From: CAZCBJ01 sp964496705
GTDB lineage: Bacteria > Chloroflexota > Anaerolineae > Anaerolineales > Anaerolineaceae
Length of the DNA: 24,998 nucleotides
Assembly: GCA_964496705.1 (NCBI GenBank)
Contig: CAZCBJ010000036.1
Coordinates: 1 to 24,998 of the forward strand
Direction of reading: 5' to 3'
Shown: one piece after another, positions 6,943-13,073 of the stretch
Layout of the letters: the number at the start of each line of letters is the position of its first letter
How positions within the stretch are numbered: the first letter of the stretch is position 1
Program-made: the position numbers and the translations under genes
The notes under the pieces: model-generated
Database searches by the model: none
Seen by the model: the letters and a program-made list of their open reading frames with translations, nothing else
Told to the model about the DNA's origin: nothing

Positions 6943-8313
6943 TTAAAATAAAAAGTACTTTGCCGAAAGAGTATTCTGTAAACCGACCAGCAAAGCACCT
7001 TCTTGTTCAGGAAGCACAGTCCTGGGATCCAATACCACACAATCATCCTGAATGCGGGCAATAATGGGAGGGTGCACCGCCCGCAATCTTTCAAGCAATT
7101 TATTCGCATGCTGCGTTTCGATTGCGTACAGATAAGTGGGCAGAGTTTCTCCGGGCATGCTGCCGCCTCCTACGGTCGAGAAGCCCGAGATTATTTTCCC
7201 CTTTCCGGTCACCTCCATCCAACGTTTTACACGCGCCTGCAACTGTCCAGGTGTGACGCAGATCATCCGCCAGACAGGTATCTCGCGATCATGCTCATCT
7301 TTCAAGTAATGGGTCAACGTGCTGCTCAGGGCAGCCAGGCAAAGTTTATCCGCACGGATCGCCCTCGCCAGAGGATGTTTTTTAACTTTTTGGAGCAAAT
7401 CACGTCTGCCAACGATAATGCCGGCCTGGGGACCTCCCAGAAGCTTATCTCCAGAAAAACACACCAAATCTACACCCGCCTCGATTGAATCCTGGACGGT
7501 AGGTTCGTGTGCCAGACCATACGCGCCGGTATCGATCAATGCTCCAGATCCCAGATCATCTACCACAGTCACCCCAAAACGATGCGCAAGCTCAACCACT
7601 TCCTGCAGCGGAGGTTCCTCGGTAAAACCGATGATCTTAAAATTTGAATGATGTGCATGCAGCACCATGGATATTTTGTCTTGCTGTAACGCTTGCTCAT
7701 AATCTTTGAGATTGACCCGGTTGGTGGTGCCGATTTCAACCAGGTTGGCGCTGGATTGACGCATGACCTCTGGAATCCGAAAGCCGCCCCCAATCTCGAC
7801 TAGCTGGGTGCGAGAGATTAACACTTTTTGGCGCCGGCTCAGCGCGGCGAGCACCAGCAGCACGGCTGCTGCGTTGTTATTAACTACCGTGGCAGCCTCT
7901 GCATGGGTCAACCTGATCAGCAACGCTTCCGCATGCACACTGCGTGAACCGCGTGCGCCTTTCGCCATGTCATATTCAAGGCTGGAGTACCCTGATGCGC
8001 AACTGACGACTGCTTGCAGGGCATGAGTGCTGAGAGGAGCGCGACCGAGGTTCGTGTGCAATATCACGCCGGTGGCGTTAATGACCGGTATCAGCGTGGG
8101 TGCCAACCATTGTTCGAGTTTTTCCCGAACCTGATCAAGAATACCATCCCGATGTGGGATGGTATGACCTTGCTGCGCTTTTTCCCGGATATCATTCAAC
8201 ACTGCGCGAACCGCATCAAGTGAAATGGGCCGGCCATATCGGGATACCAACGCCGCCATCTGCCTAGTCTGCAGCAATTGGTCAATAGAAGGCAGGCCAC
8301 GCAGATCAATCAT
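6943..8313 (-). CDS. selA: L-seryl-tRNA(Sec) selenium transferase SelA
   Basis: SelA is a PLP enzyme that converts Ser-tRNA(Sec) to Sec-tRNA(Sec) using selenophosphate. The 456-residue protein has the family's N-terminal tRNA-binding helical domain, then VINATGVILHTNLGRAPL near 77-94, GSRSVHAEALL near 122-132, the VVDDLGSGAL loop and the PLP-lysine motif SGDKLLGGPQAG with Lys290. Length and motifs look intact. The start overlaps the upstream small membrane-protein gene by 8 bp, with AGGGA 8 nt away. It is followed 12 bp later by the M24 peptidase. The usual partners selB, selD and the Sec tRNA gene are not in this window; they may lie elsewhere. No in-frame UGA selenoprotein candidate was noticed here. 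Confidence 0.97.
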   Translation of the reverse strand: MIDLRGLPSIDQLLQTRQMAALVSRYGRPISLDAVRAVLNDIREKAQQGHTIPHRDGILDQVREKLEQWLAPTLIPVINATGVILHTNLGRAPLSTHALQAVVSCASGYSSLEYDMAKGARGSRSVHAEALLIRLTHAEAATVVNNNAAAVLLVLAALSRRQKVLISRTQLVEIGGGFRIPEVMRQSSANLVEIGTTNRVNLKDYEQALQQDKISMVLHAHHSNFKIIGFTEEPPLQEVVELAHRFGVTVVDDLGSGALIDTGAYGLAHEPTVQDSIEAGVDLVCFSGDKLLGGPQAGIIVGRRDLLQKVKKHPLARAIRADKLCLAALSSTLTHYLKDEHDREIPVWRMICVTPGQLQARVKRWMEVTGKGKIISGFSTVGGGSMPGETLPTYLYAIETQHANKLLERLRAVHPPIIARIQDDCVVLDPRTVLPEQEGALLVGLQNTLSAKYFLF

Positions 8314-8716
8314 GATCAGCGTCCCTAGGCTGAAACTGAGATCTCTCTCGCATACGAAGTAGAATTTCTATCACCATAATGCCTATCGCCAGGAAAACTG
8401 CCCGCGGAGTGTCCAAGACCCGCCCCAATTGCAACCAGGCAAGTACACTGACAAAAATTCCAGCCCAGATGGATTGGCGAACAATCACCCCAGGAGACGA
8501 GGGAGGGTTGGATGAAAATCGGGTATGCAAAAAAGATACGATAGGCATCACCAGACCGCTGATCACCAGAACCAAAAAGAAGAAAAATAACCAGCGCGGT
8601 CCCAGGGTTGGCAGCAGCATACATATTACATAAAATAATCCGGCCAGGCCAATGGCTGCCAGGATCAATCCGAGAAAAAGATAGGGGATGATCAGATTGA
8701 GTGGATGCTCTCTCAT
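8306..8716 (-). CDS. Small integral membrane protein, unknown function
   Basis: A 136-residue protein dominated by four hydrophobic stretches that look like membrane segments (around residues 8-36, 42-64, 82-98 and 106-122), with a short hydrophilic loop rich in Ser and Pro (SSNPPSSPG) between the second and third. The C-terminal tail is charged (RMRERSQFQPRDADHD). I do not recognise a family. It is the first gene of the long minus-strand block, and its end overlaps the selA start by 8 bp, which suggests coupled translation. There is no Shine-Dalgarno; a TATAAT box lies only 10 nt before the ATG, so the mRNA may have almost no leader. Confidence 0.7.
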   Translation of the reverse strand: MREHPLNLIIPYLFLGLILAAIGLAGLFYVICMLLPTLGPRWLFFFFLVLVISGLVMPIVSFLHTRFSSNPPSSPGVIVRQSIWAGIFVSVLAWLQLGRVLDTPRAVFLAIGIMVIEILLRMRERSQFQPRDADHD

Positions 8717-8726
8717 GTCTTAAGTG

Positions 8727-8732
8727 ATTATA
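8727..8732 (-). promoter_or_regulatory. Putative -10 box for the membrane protein-selA block
   Basis: A perfect TATAAT reads on the minus strand 10 nt before the ATG at 8716. No good -35 box is present at 16-18 bp. The predicted transcript start would fall within a few bases of the start codon. It lies about 45 bp from the divergent thrS -10 box. Confidence 0.4.
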
Positions 8733-8774
8733 TCGTATTAAAACATTTGCATTTTAGCCCTCTCATGGAAAATA

Positions 8775-8783
8775 TGCTATAAT
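8775..8783 (+). promoter_or_regulatory. Extended -10 promoter of thrS
   Basis: TGC followed by TATAAT forms a perfect extended -10 element about 20 bp before the first bases of T-box stem I. No clear -35 box is visible, as is common for extended -10 promoters. The predicted start is near 8790, which would give a leader of roughly 270 nt carrying the complete T-box. Confidence 0.6.
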
Positions 8784-8799
8784 GCCATTATACATATTT

Positions 8800-9045
8800 A
8801 AACGCCATGACCAGGACGAGTAAATAGGTAAGCCGCACCAGAGAGAGGAAACCGCAGGCTGAAAGTTTCCCCGCCGCAGAACCTGTCGAAAACCACCTGC
8901 GAGTGTAACCCTGAAACAAAGCAGTAAGGGAAACGGGCGGTCCCGTTATAGGCCAATCAAGATAACCAAGACGTATGTCAGGGTTAATCTGGGTGGAACC
9001 GCGTGAGTGAATTCTCCCGCCCCAGTTGGGCGGGATTTTTTTTGA
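8800..9045 (+). ncRNA. T-box leader riboswitch of thrS (threonine-specific)
   Basis: A tRNA-sensing leader that lets thrS be transcribed when uncharged tRNA-Thr accumulates. Stem I begins near 8806, with the AGTA loop-E strand at 8820-8823. The AGAGAG bulge lies near 8842-8848 and the conserved apical GCTGAAAG near 8859-8866. In the specifier loop, GAA is followed by ACC at 8892-8894 and then a purine; ACC is a threonine codon. The T-box sequence TGGGTGGAACCGCG is at 8990-9003. Its UGGA bulge would pair with an acceptor end whose discriminator base is U. A terminator follows at 9015-9043. Helix boundaries were estimated by eye. Confidence 0.93.
9015..9043 (+). terminator. T-box-controlled terminator before thrS
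   Basis: TCCCGCCC (9015-9022) pairs perfectly with GGGCGGGA (9028-9035) around a 5-nt loop, followed by eight T residues. It lies just 3' of the T-box sequence and only 15 nt before the thrS ATG, so it is the attenuator hairpin that competes with the antiterminator. Confidence 0.92.
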
Positions 9046-9057
9046 TTGGAGGAAAAA

Positions 9058-10854
9058 ATGGCAGAAAAAGAGATGCAAAACTATCACGAATCGTTGTTAT
9101 ATCGCATTCGCCATTCCTGTGCCCATGTGATGGCACAGGCGGTACTGGAGAAATTTCCTGGTGCGCAAATTGCCATCGGCCCCGCAATTGATGACGGCTT
9201 CTATTACGATTTTGATCTGCCTAGAAGCTTAACCCCTGATGATTTGCTGGAAGTTGAACAACGTATGCGTGAGATCATTCGTGGAGATTTTCCTTTTTTA
9301 CGCCAGGAAGTCTCTGCAACTGAGGCGCGTAAAATTTTCCGCGACCAGGTTTTCAAGCAGGAGTTGATTGACGGTCTGGAGAGTGGCGGCACCGATGAAG
9401 ATGGTAACCCTATCGAAGGGGAAGTCATCATTTCCACCTTTTCCCACGATCGCTTTGTGGATCTATGCCGTGGACCGCACGTGGAACACACCGGTCAGAT
9501 CAACCCGGATGCGGTCAAGCTGATGTCAGTAGCCGGGGCCTATTGGCGCGGTGACGAGAAAAAACCCATGCTGCAGCGTATTTATGGCACAGCTTTCAAT
9601 AACCCTCAGGATCTCGAAGAATACCTGTGGAAGTTGGAAGAAGCCAAAAAACGCGACCACCGCAAGCTGGGAAAAGAACTTGGGCTGTTCTACTTCGCCG
9701 AAGATGTCGGACCCGGTTTACCCTTGTTTACACCCAAAGGCGAGATGCTTCGTTATCTGATGGAATCCTACGTCCGCGAAGTGCAAACCCGCTATGGATA
9801 TGAGCATGTCTGGACCGGCCATTTGGTTAAAGAAGACTTGTACCGACGATCAGGGCATTACGAAAATTATAAAGATTCCATGTTCCCACCCATGGTGGAT
9901 GAGAACGTGAGTTTCCGCTTAAAGCCGATGAATTGCCCCAGCCACATGACTCTCTTTCGCGAGATGGGTTTACATTCTTACCGAGAGCTGCCCATGCGTT
10001 TTGCTGAATTTGCCACCCTGTATCGCTATGAAAAGACCGGTGAGTTGAACGGCCTCACTCGCGTGCGCTCGCTGACTCAGGATGATTGTCACATCTTTTG
10101 TACCGAAGAGCAGATTGGCGCAGAGTTCAGCCTGTGTCTGAACTTGATCCGTGAGATTCTAAGCCGCTATCACTTCACCGATTATCGTGTCCGTCTCAGC
10201 TTGCGCGGCAAGACCGGCAAATTCGTCCAGGATGATGAGAAGTGGAACAAAGCAGAAGATGCCTTGCGCGCTGCCATGAACGGCTGTGGAGTGGATTACT
10301 TTGAAGCTAAAGGCGAGGCCGCCTTCTACGGCCCTAAGGCAGATTTCATCGCACGCGACGTTCTCGGTAGAGATTGGCAGCTCTCAACCATCCAGGTGGA
10401 TTTCATACAACCCGCTCGGCTCGGCCTGACTTATATTGGCGATGACGGAAACGAGCATACGCCGGTTGTGCTGCACAGAGCGGTGACCGGCTCCACCGAG
10501 CGCTTCCTCGGCGTACTGATCGAACATTATGCTGGAGCTTTTCCCATCTGGCTGGCTCCCGTTCAGGCTGTCTGCATTCCCATCGCCGACCGACACCTGA
10601 GCTACGCCCACGAGATCGCCGAAAAACTCAAAACCACCGGCTTAAGGGTCTATGTCGATGATCGCGCAGAACGGATGAACGCCAAGATCCGCGACGCGCA
10701 AAACCAGAAGATTCCCTACATGTTGGTGATGGGTGACAAAGAAATCGAAAATGGACAGGTGGCATTGCGCTGCCGCTCTGGTGAAAATCCAGGTCCAATG
10801 AGTCTGGATGCATTTCTGTCCAAAGCAAGCGATGAAATTAATCAGAGTATATAA
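9058..10854 (+). CDS. thrS: Threonyl-tRNA synthetase lacking the TGS domain
   Basis: A class II synthetase charging tRNA-Thr in the cytoplasm. The 598-residue protein starts directly in the editing domain: HSCAH (His19, His23) and LCRGPH (Cys137, His141) match the mischarged-serine editing residues His73, His77, Cys182 and His186 of E. coli ThrRS. The zinc ligands of the active site are Cys293 (MNCPSH), His345 (DDCHIF) and His473 (VLHRAVTG). Motif 3 is GSTERFLGVLIEH, and the anticodon-binding domain occupies the last 110 or so residues. Compared with E. coli, about 54 residues are missing at the N-terminus, corresponding to the TGS domain. ATG 9058 is fixed by GGAGG 5 nt upstream; the T-box terminator leaves no room for a longer start. 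A terminator-like hairpin separates it from infC. Confidence 0.97.
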   Translation: MAEKEMQNYHESLLYRIRHSCAHVMAQAVLEKFPGAQIAIGPAIDDGFYYDFDLPRSLTPDDLLEVEQRMREIIRGDFPFLRQEVSATEARKIFRDQVFKQELIDGLESGGTDEDGNPIEGEVIISTFSHDRFVDLCRGPHVEHTGQINPDAVKLMSVAGAYWRGDEKKPMLQRIYGTAFNNPQDLEEYLWKLEEAKKRDHRKLGKELGLFYFAEDVGPGLPLFTPKGEMLRYLMESYVREVQTRYGYEHVWTGHLVKEDLYRRSGHYENYKDSMFPPMVDENVSFRLKPMNCPSHMTLFREMGLHSYRELPMRFAEFATLYRYEKTGELNGLTRVRSLTQDDCHIFCTEEQIGAEFSLCLNLIREILSRYHFTDYRVRLSLRGKTGKFVQDDEKWNKAEDALRAAMNGCGVDYFEAKGEAAFYGPKADFIARDVLGRDWQLSTIQVDFIQPARLGLTYIGDDGNEHTPVVLHRAVTGSTERFLGVLIEHYAGAFPIWLAPVQAVCIPIADRHLSYAHEIAEKLKTTGLRVYVDDRAERMNAKIRDAQNQKIPYMLVMGDKEIENGQVALRCRSGENPGPMSLDAFLSKASDEINQSI

Positions 10855-10860
10855 CCCTAG

Positions 10861-10897
10861 CCACGCGGATTAGGGAACCTTAATCCCGCGTGGTTTT
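10861..10897 (+). terminator. Probable terminator after thrS
   Basis: CCACGCGGATTA (10861-10872) pairs with TAATCC-GCGTGG (10881-10893, one bulged C) across a short loop, followed by only four T residues. The stem is strong but the T-tract is short, so termination may be partial and allow some read-through into infC. Confidence 0.65.
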
Positions 10898-10904
10898 CAT
10901 ACCA

Positions 10905-10949
10905 AATCAGGTTAAATTGGGCTAAATTGTTGACTTTTTTAGCCTGATT
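10905..10949 (+). repeat. GGYTAAA repeats and inverted repeat over the infC promoter
   Basis: AATCAGGTTAAA (10905-10916) and TTTAGCCTGATT (10938-10949) form an inverted repeat matching at 11 of 12 positions. Inside it, GGTTAAATT (10910-10918) and GGCTAAATT (10920-10928) are direct repeats exactly 10 bp apart, and a third copy is inverted in the right arm. The right arm lies between the -35 and -10 boxes, so a protein bound here would affect transcription. This could be an operator; no regulator is identified. Confidence 0.5.
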
Positions 10950-10959
10950 ATGGTATATT
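10930..10959 (+). promoter_or_regulatory. Promoter of infC-rpmI-rplT
   Basis: A -35 box TTGACT (10930-10935), an 18-bp spacer and a -10 box TATATT (10954-10959) preceded by TGG give a good extended promoter. The predicted start near 10966 would give a 5' leader of about 45 nt before the infC ATC. Confidence 0.7.
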
Positions 10960-11010
10960 TTTTCCGTACAAACCAGACAAGATAAAAATAAAAAATCAGA
11001 GGAGAAGACT

Positions 11011-11610
11011 ATCAGTACCACTAATTTTCGTGTAAATGAGACCATCCGGGTGCCTGAAGTTCGCTTGATTGGCCCCCAGGGAGAGAACATTGGGGTCGTT
11101 TCGATAGACCAAGCGTTGCGAATAGCCCGGCAAGCTGAATTGGATTTAGTAGAAGTTGCCCCTGGCGCTACTCCGCCGGTATGCAGGGTGATGGATTTTG
11201 GAAAATTCCTGTTCGAGCGCGAGAAAAAAGAGCGTGAAGCCAGAAAATCTCAGACCAAAATAGAAATCAAGGAAATTCGCCTTCGCCCCAAGACCAACGA
11301 GCACCATCGCGGTTTTAAGACGCGCGATGCCCGCCGCTGGCTTCAAGAAGGCATGAAAGTCCGCGTGACCATTCGTTTCCGCGGACGCGAGATAACTTAC
11401 CCGGAAATCGCGCTCGAAGATCTTCGCGAAGTGGCCGAAGAGCTGTCCGATATAGCCATGATCGAACAAGCTCCTGCGATGGAAGGTCGAGTGATGACCA
11501 TGTTGCTTTCCCCGGCCAAATATATGAAAAAGAAAGCCGAATCTGGCAAAGCGGAAGAGAGCGAAAAGCCCGCCGCTTCGCCGCCAACAGCCACCACCCC
11601 GGCTCTATAG
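11011..11610 (+). CDS. infC: Translation initiation factor IF-3, ATC start codon
   Basis: IF-3 binds the 30S subunit, prevents premature 50S joining and rejects non-standard start codons. The protein (199 residues from ATC) has the N-domain start RVNETIRVPEVRLIGPQG, the linker rich in Lys/Glu and Arg around 65-85, and the C-domain IEIKEIRLRPKTNEHH…, plus an Ala/Pro/Thr tail. The only in-frame ATG/GTG/TTG upstream of the conserved core is GTG at 11050, which would remove RVNETIR and lacks a Shine-Dalgarno. ATC at 11011 is preceded by AGAGGAG with a 6-nt gap and gives the standard family N-terminus. E. coli infC starts with ATT and uses this to repress itself; a similar loop is likely here. It is the first gene of the infC-rpmI-rplT unit. 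Confidence 0.93.
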   Translation: MSTTNFRVNETIRVPEVRLIGPQGENIGVVSIDQALRIARQAELDLVEVAPGATPPVCRVMDFGKFLFEREKKEREARKSQTKIEIKEIRLRPKTNEHHRGFKTRDARRWLQEGMKVRVTIRFRGREITYPEIALEDLREVAEELSDIAMIEQAPAMEGRVMTMLLSPAKYMKKKAESGKAEESEKPAASPPTATTPAL

Positions 11611-11665
11611 TTAATAATTTCTCATAGAAGTCATTTACCATTCATTTCTCCTCGCCGAGAATTTA

Positions 11666-11674
11666 TGGTATACT
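11666..11674 (+). promoter_or_regulatory. Putative internal promoter before rpmI
   Basis: TGG followed by TATACT forms an extended -10 element. The wider context TTATGGTATAYTT is shared with the infC promoter 710 bp upstream. No -35 box is evident. It could supply extra rpmI-rplT mRNA independent of infC. Confidence 0.45.
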
Positions 11675-11718
11675 TCTGCGGCTGTTTCACCAGCTCAAAT
11701 TTACGAGAGGAGTTCGCT

Positions 11719-11952
11719 GTGCCACGCAAATTGAAGGCTAAAGTCAAACTGAAGACCCATAAGGCAACCTCGAAGCGGTTCCGCCTGACCGGGTCGGGGG
11801 TGCTGGTGCGAACCAAAGGTGGCAAGAGCCATCTTCGCCGACGCAGTTCGGCCCGCACAAAAGCCCTCTTCGCTGAGATGCTGCCCGTACAGGGAAAAGG
11901 CATCATCAAGACTGTCAATCGTCTGGCTCCCTTCTTGAACGAGAAGGAATAA
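11719..11952 (+). CDS. rpmI: 50S ribosomal protein bL35
   Basis: A 77-residue, very basic ribosomal protein of the large subunit. The bL35 signature is KLKTHKATSKRFRLTGSG, followed by HLRRRSSARTK and the C-terminal NRLAPFL region. It is about 12 residues longer than the usual 64-66, mainly from a short basic N-terminal addition (PRKLKAKV). The start is GTG at 11719, supported by GAGAGGAG 6 nt upstream; longer in-frame starts would add residues with no family match. It lies between infC (108 bp before) and rplT (93 bp after), the standard order for this cluster. Confidence 0.95.
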   Translation: MPRKLKAKVKLKTHKATSKRFRLTGSGVLVRTKGGKSHLRRRSSARTKALFAEMLPVQGKGIIKTVNRLAPFLNEKE

Positions 11953-12004
11953 ATCCAGACAAGTTGTATTCATTTTTAGTACGGCCGTTGGGTGTGTATA
12001 ACGG

Positions 12005-12019
12005 GTCGATGAGATCGAC
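12005..12019 (+). promoter_or_regulatory. Small hairpin in the rpmI-rplT intergenic leader
   Basis: GTCGAT and ATCGAC pair around a 3-base GAG loop, with possible extension by the flanking GG and CC after a bulge. It stands about 20 nt before the rplT Shine-Dalgarno. Ribosomal protein L20 represses its own operon through leader RNA in E. coli and Bacillus. Whether this hairpin has such a role is unknown. Confidence 0.3.
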
Positions 12020-12045
12020 GCCCAGGGGTTCGTAAAGGAGAAATT

Positions 12046-12396
12046 ATGGCTCGTGTAAAAGGTGGTCCAAAAGGTTATTTGCGTCACAAGAAGGTCTTAA
12101 AAACCACCCAGGGATATTATGGCACCCGCCACCGCCTCTTCCGGCGCGCCAACCAGGCGATGCTGAAAAGCATGTGGTATTCAACCCGCGATCGCAAGGT
12201 TCGCAAACGCGACCTGCGCAAGTTATGGATCATGCGCATCAATGCCGCTGCCCGTTTGAACGGTCTAACCTACTCAAAGCTGGTTTACGGCATGAAAAAG
12301 GTTGGCATCAACCTCAACCGCAAGGTTTTGGCCGGCTTGGCTGTGCAGGATCCGCAAGCCTTTGCTGCTGTGGTTGCCCGGGTGAAAAGCGTCTGA
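12046..12396 (+). CDS. rplT: 50S ribosomal protein bL20
   Basis: A 116-residue basic 23S rRNA-binding protein needed for early assembly of the large subunit. The start MARVKGG, the long basic helix with RHKKVLKTTQGYYGTRHRLFRRANQA and the C-terminal domain with LWIMRINAAARLNGLTYSKLVYGMKK are all typical, and the length is normal. An AAAGGAG Shine-Dalgarno is 5 nt before the ATG. It is the last gene before a strong terminator at 12419-12444. In other bacteria L20 feeds back on this operon. Confidence 0.98.
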   Translation: MARVKGGPKGYLRHKKVLKTTQGYYGTRHRLFRRANQAMLKSMWYSTRDRKVRKRDLRKLWIMRINAAARLNGLTYSKLVYGMKKVGINLNRKVLAGLAVQDPQAFAAVVARVKSV

Positions 12397-12418
12397 GCTG
12401 GACAGCAACAACCTCTCA

Positions 12419-12444
12419 ACGGGATGGGATACCATCCCGTTTTT
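12419..12444 (+). terminator. Rho-independent terminator of infC-rpmI-rplT
   Basis: ACGGGATGG (12419-12427) pairs perfectly with CCATCCCGT (12432-12440) around a GATA loop, followed by a run of five T residues. It starts 23 bp after the rplT stop. Confidence 0.93.
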
Positions 12445-12488
12445 GATTCTTATCTCGGTTGAATCTATCGGATGGTTGGGCTAAGTGT

Positions 12489-12494
12489 TAAAAT
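12489..12494 (+). promoter_or_regulatory. Putative -10 box directly before the macro-domain gene
   Basis: TAAAAT ends exactly 6 nt before the ATG at 12501, and no Shine-Dalgarno is present. Transcription would start at or next to the start codon, which suggests a leaderless mRNA. The -35 region has no good match. Confidence 0.4.
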
Positions 12495-12500
12495 ATCCTT

Positions 12501-13073
12501 ATGAACCAAACCATCCTCTCATTCGTGCTCCCCTCTGGCCAGTCGTTTCGCTTGGTGCACGGCGACATCACCACAGAAAACACCGAAGCCATAGTTAACG
12601 CCGCCAACCAATATCTTTCTCACGGCGGCGGTCTGGCAGGTGCAATTGTGACCAAAGGCGGCGAGATCATTCAGGATGAGAGCGATCAATGGGTTGCCAC
12701 TCATGGGTGGGTAACCCATAGCCATCCTGCCTACACCAGTGCAGGTCATTTAAAATTTAAATACATCATCCATGCCGTTGGACCTGTTTGGGGTGAAGGA
12801 AACGAAGAACAAAAATTACACCAGGCAGTTTTTGGCAGTCTGGAACTGGCAGAATCGCTCAATTTAAGTTCTCTCGCCATTCCACCAATTTCGACTGGCA
12901 TTTTTCGCTTCCCGAAAGATTTAGCAGCCCAGGTAATCTTGCAGAGCATAGCGGATTATTTCTCCGAAAATCCGGCATCACCCCTTGTTGAAGTCCACCT
13001 CACCATCATCGATCAAGCCTCTTTGAACCTGTTCCTCGAGCAGGTTCAGCTATGGCAAAAGAAGAACCTTTGA
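12501..13073 (+). CDS. Macro-domain protein (ADP-ribose binding or hydrolysis)
   Basis: A 190-residue single-domain protein of the macro family, whose members bind ADP-ribose and often hydrolyse O-acetyl-ADP-ribose or ADP-ribosyl bonds on proteins or nucleic acids. Diagnostic elements are GDITTENTEAIVNAAN at about 21-36, the glycine loop HGGGLAGAI at 41-49, HAVGPVW near 91 and the second phosphate loop PPISTGIFRFP near 128-138. Catalytic activity cannot be deduced with certainty. The stop codon overlaps the start of the following RNA methyltransferase gene (TGATG), so the two are translated together. The upstream side has a terminator and a -10 box adjacent to the ATG. Confidence 0.92.
   Translation: MNQTILSFVLPSGQSFRLVHGDITTENTEAIVNAANQYLSHGGGLAGAIVTKGGEIIQDESDQWVATHGWVTHSHPAYTSAGHLKFKYIIHAVGPVWGEGNEEQKLHQAVFGSLELAESLNLSSLAIPPISTGIFRFPKDLAAQVILQSIADYFSENPASPLVEVHLTIIDQASLNLFLEQVQLWQKKNL

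Noticed and set aside
9046..9057. TTG start for thrS at 9046
   Set aside because: It lies within the Shine-Dalgarno region; ATG 9058 has GGAGG at the right distance.
11050..11610. infC starting at GTG 11050
   Set aside because: This would remove the conserved RVNETIR start and has no Shine-Dalgarno, whereas ATC 11011 has both.
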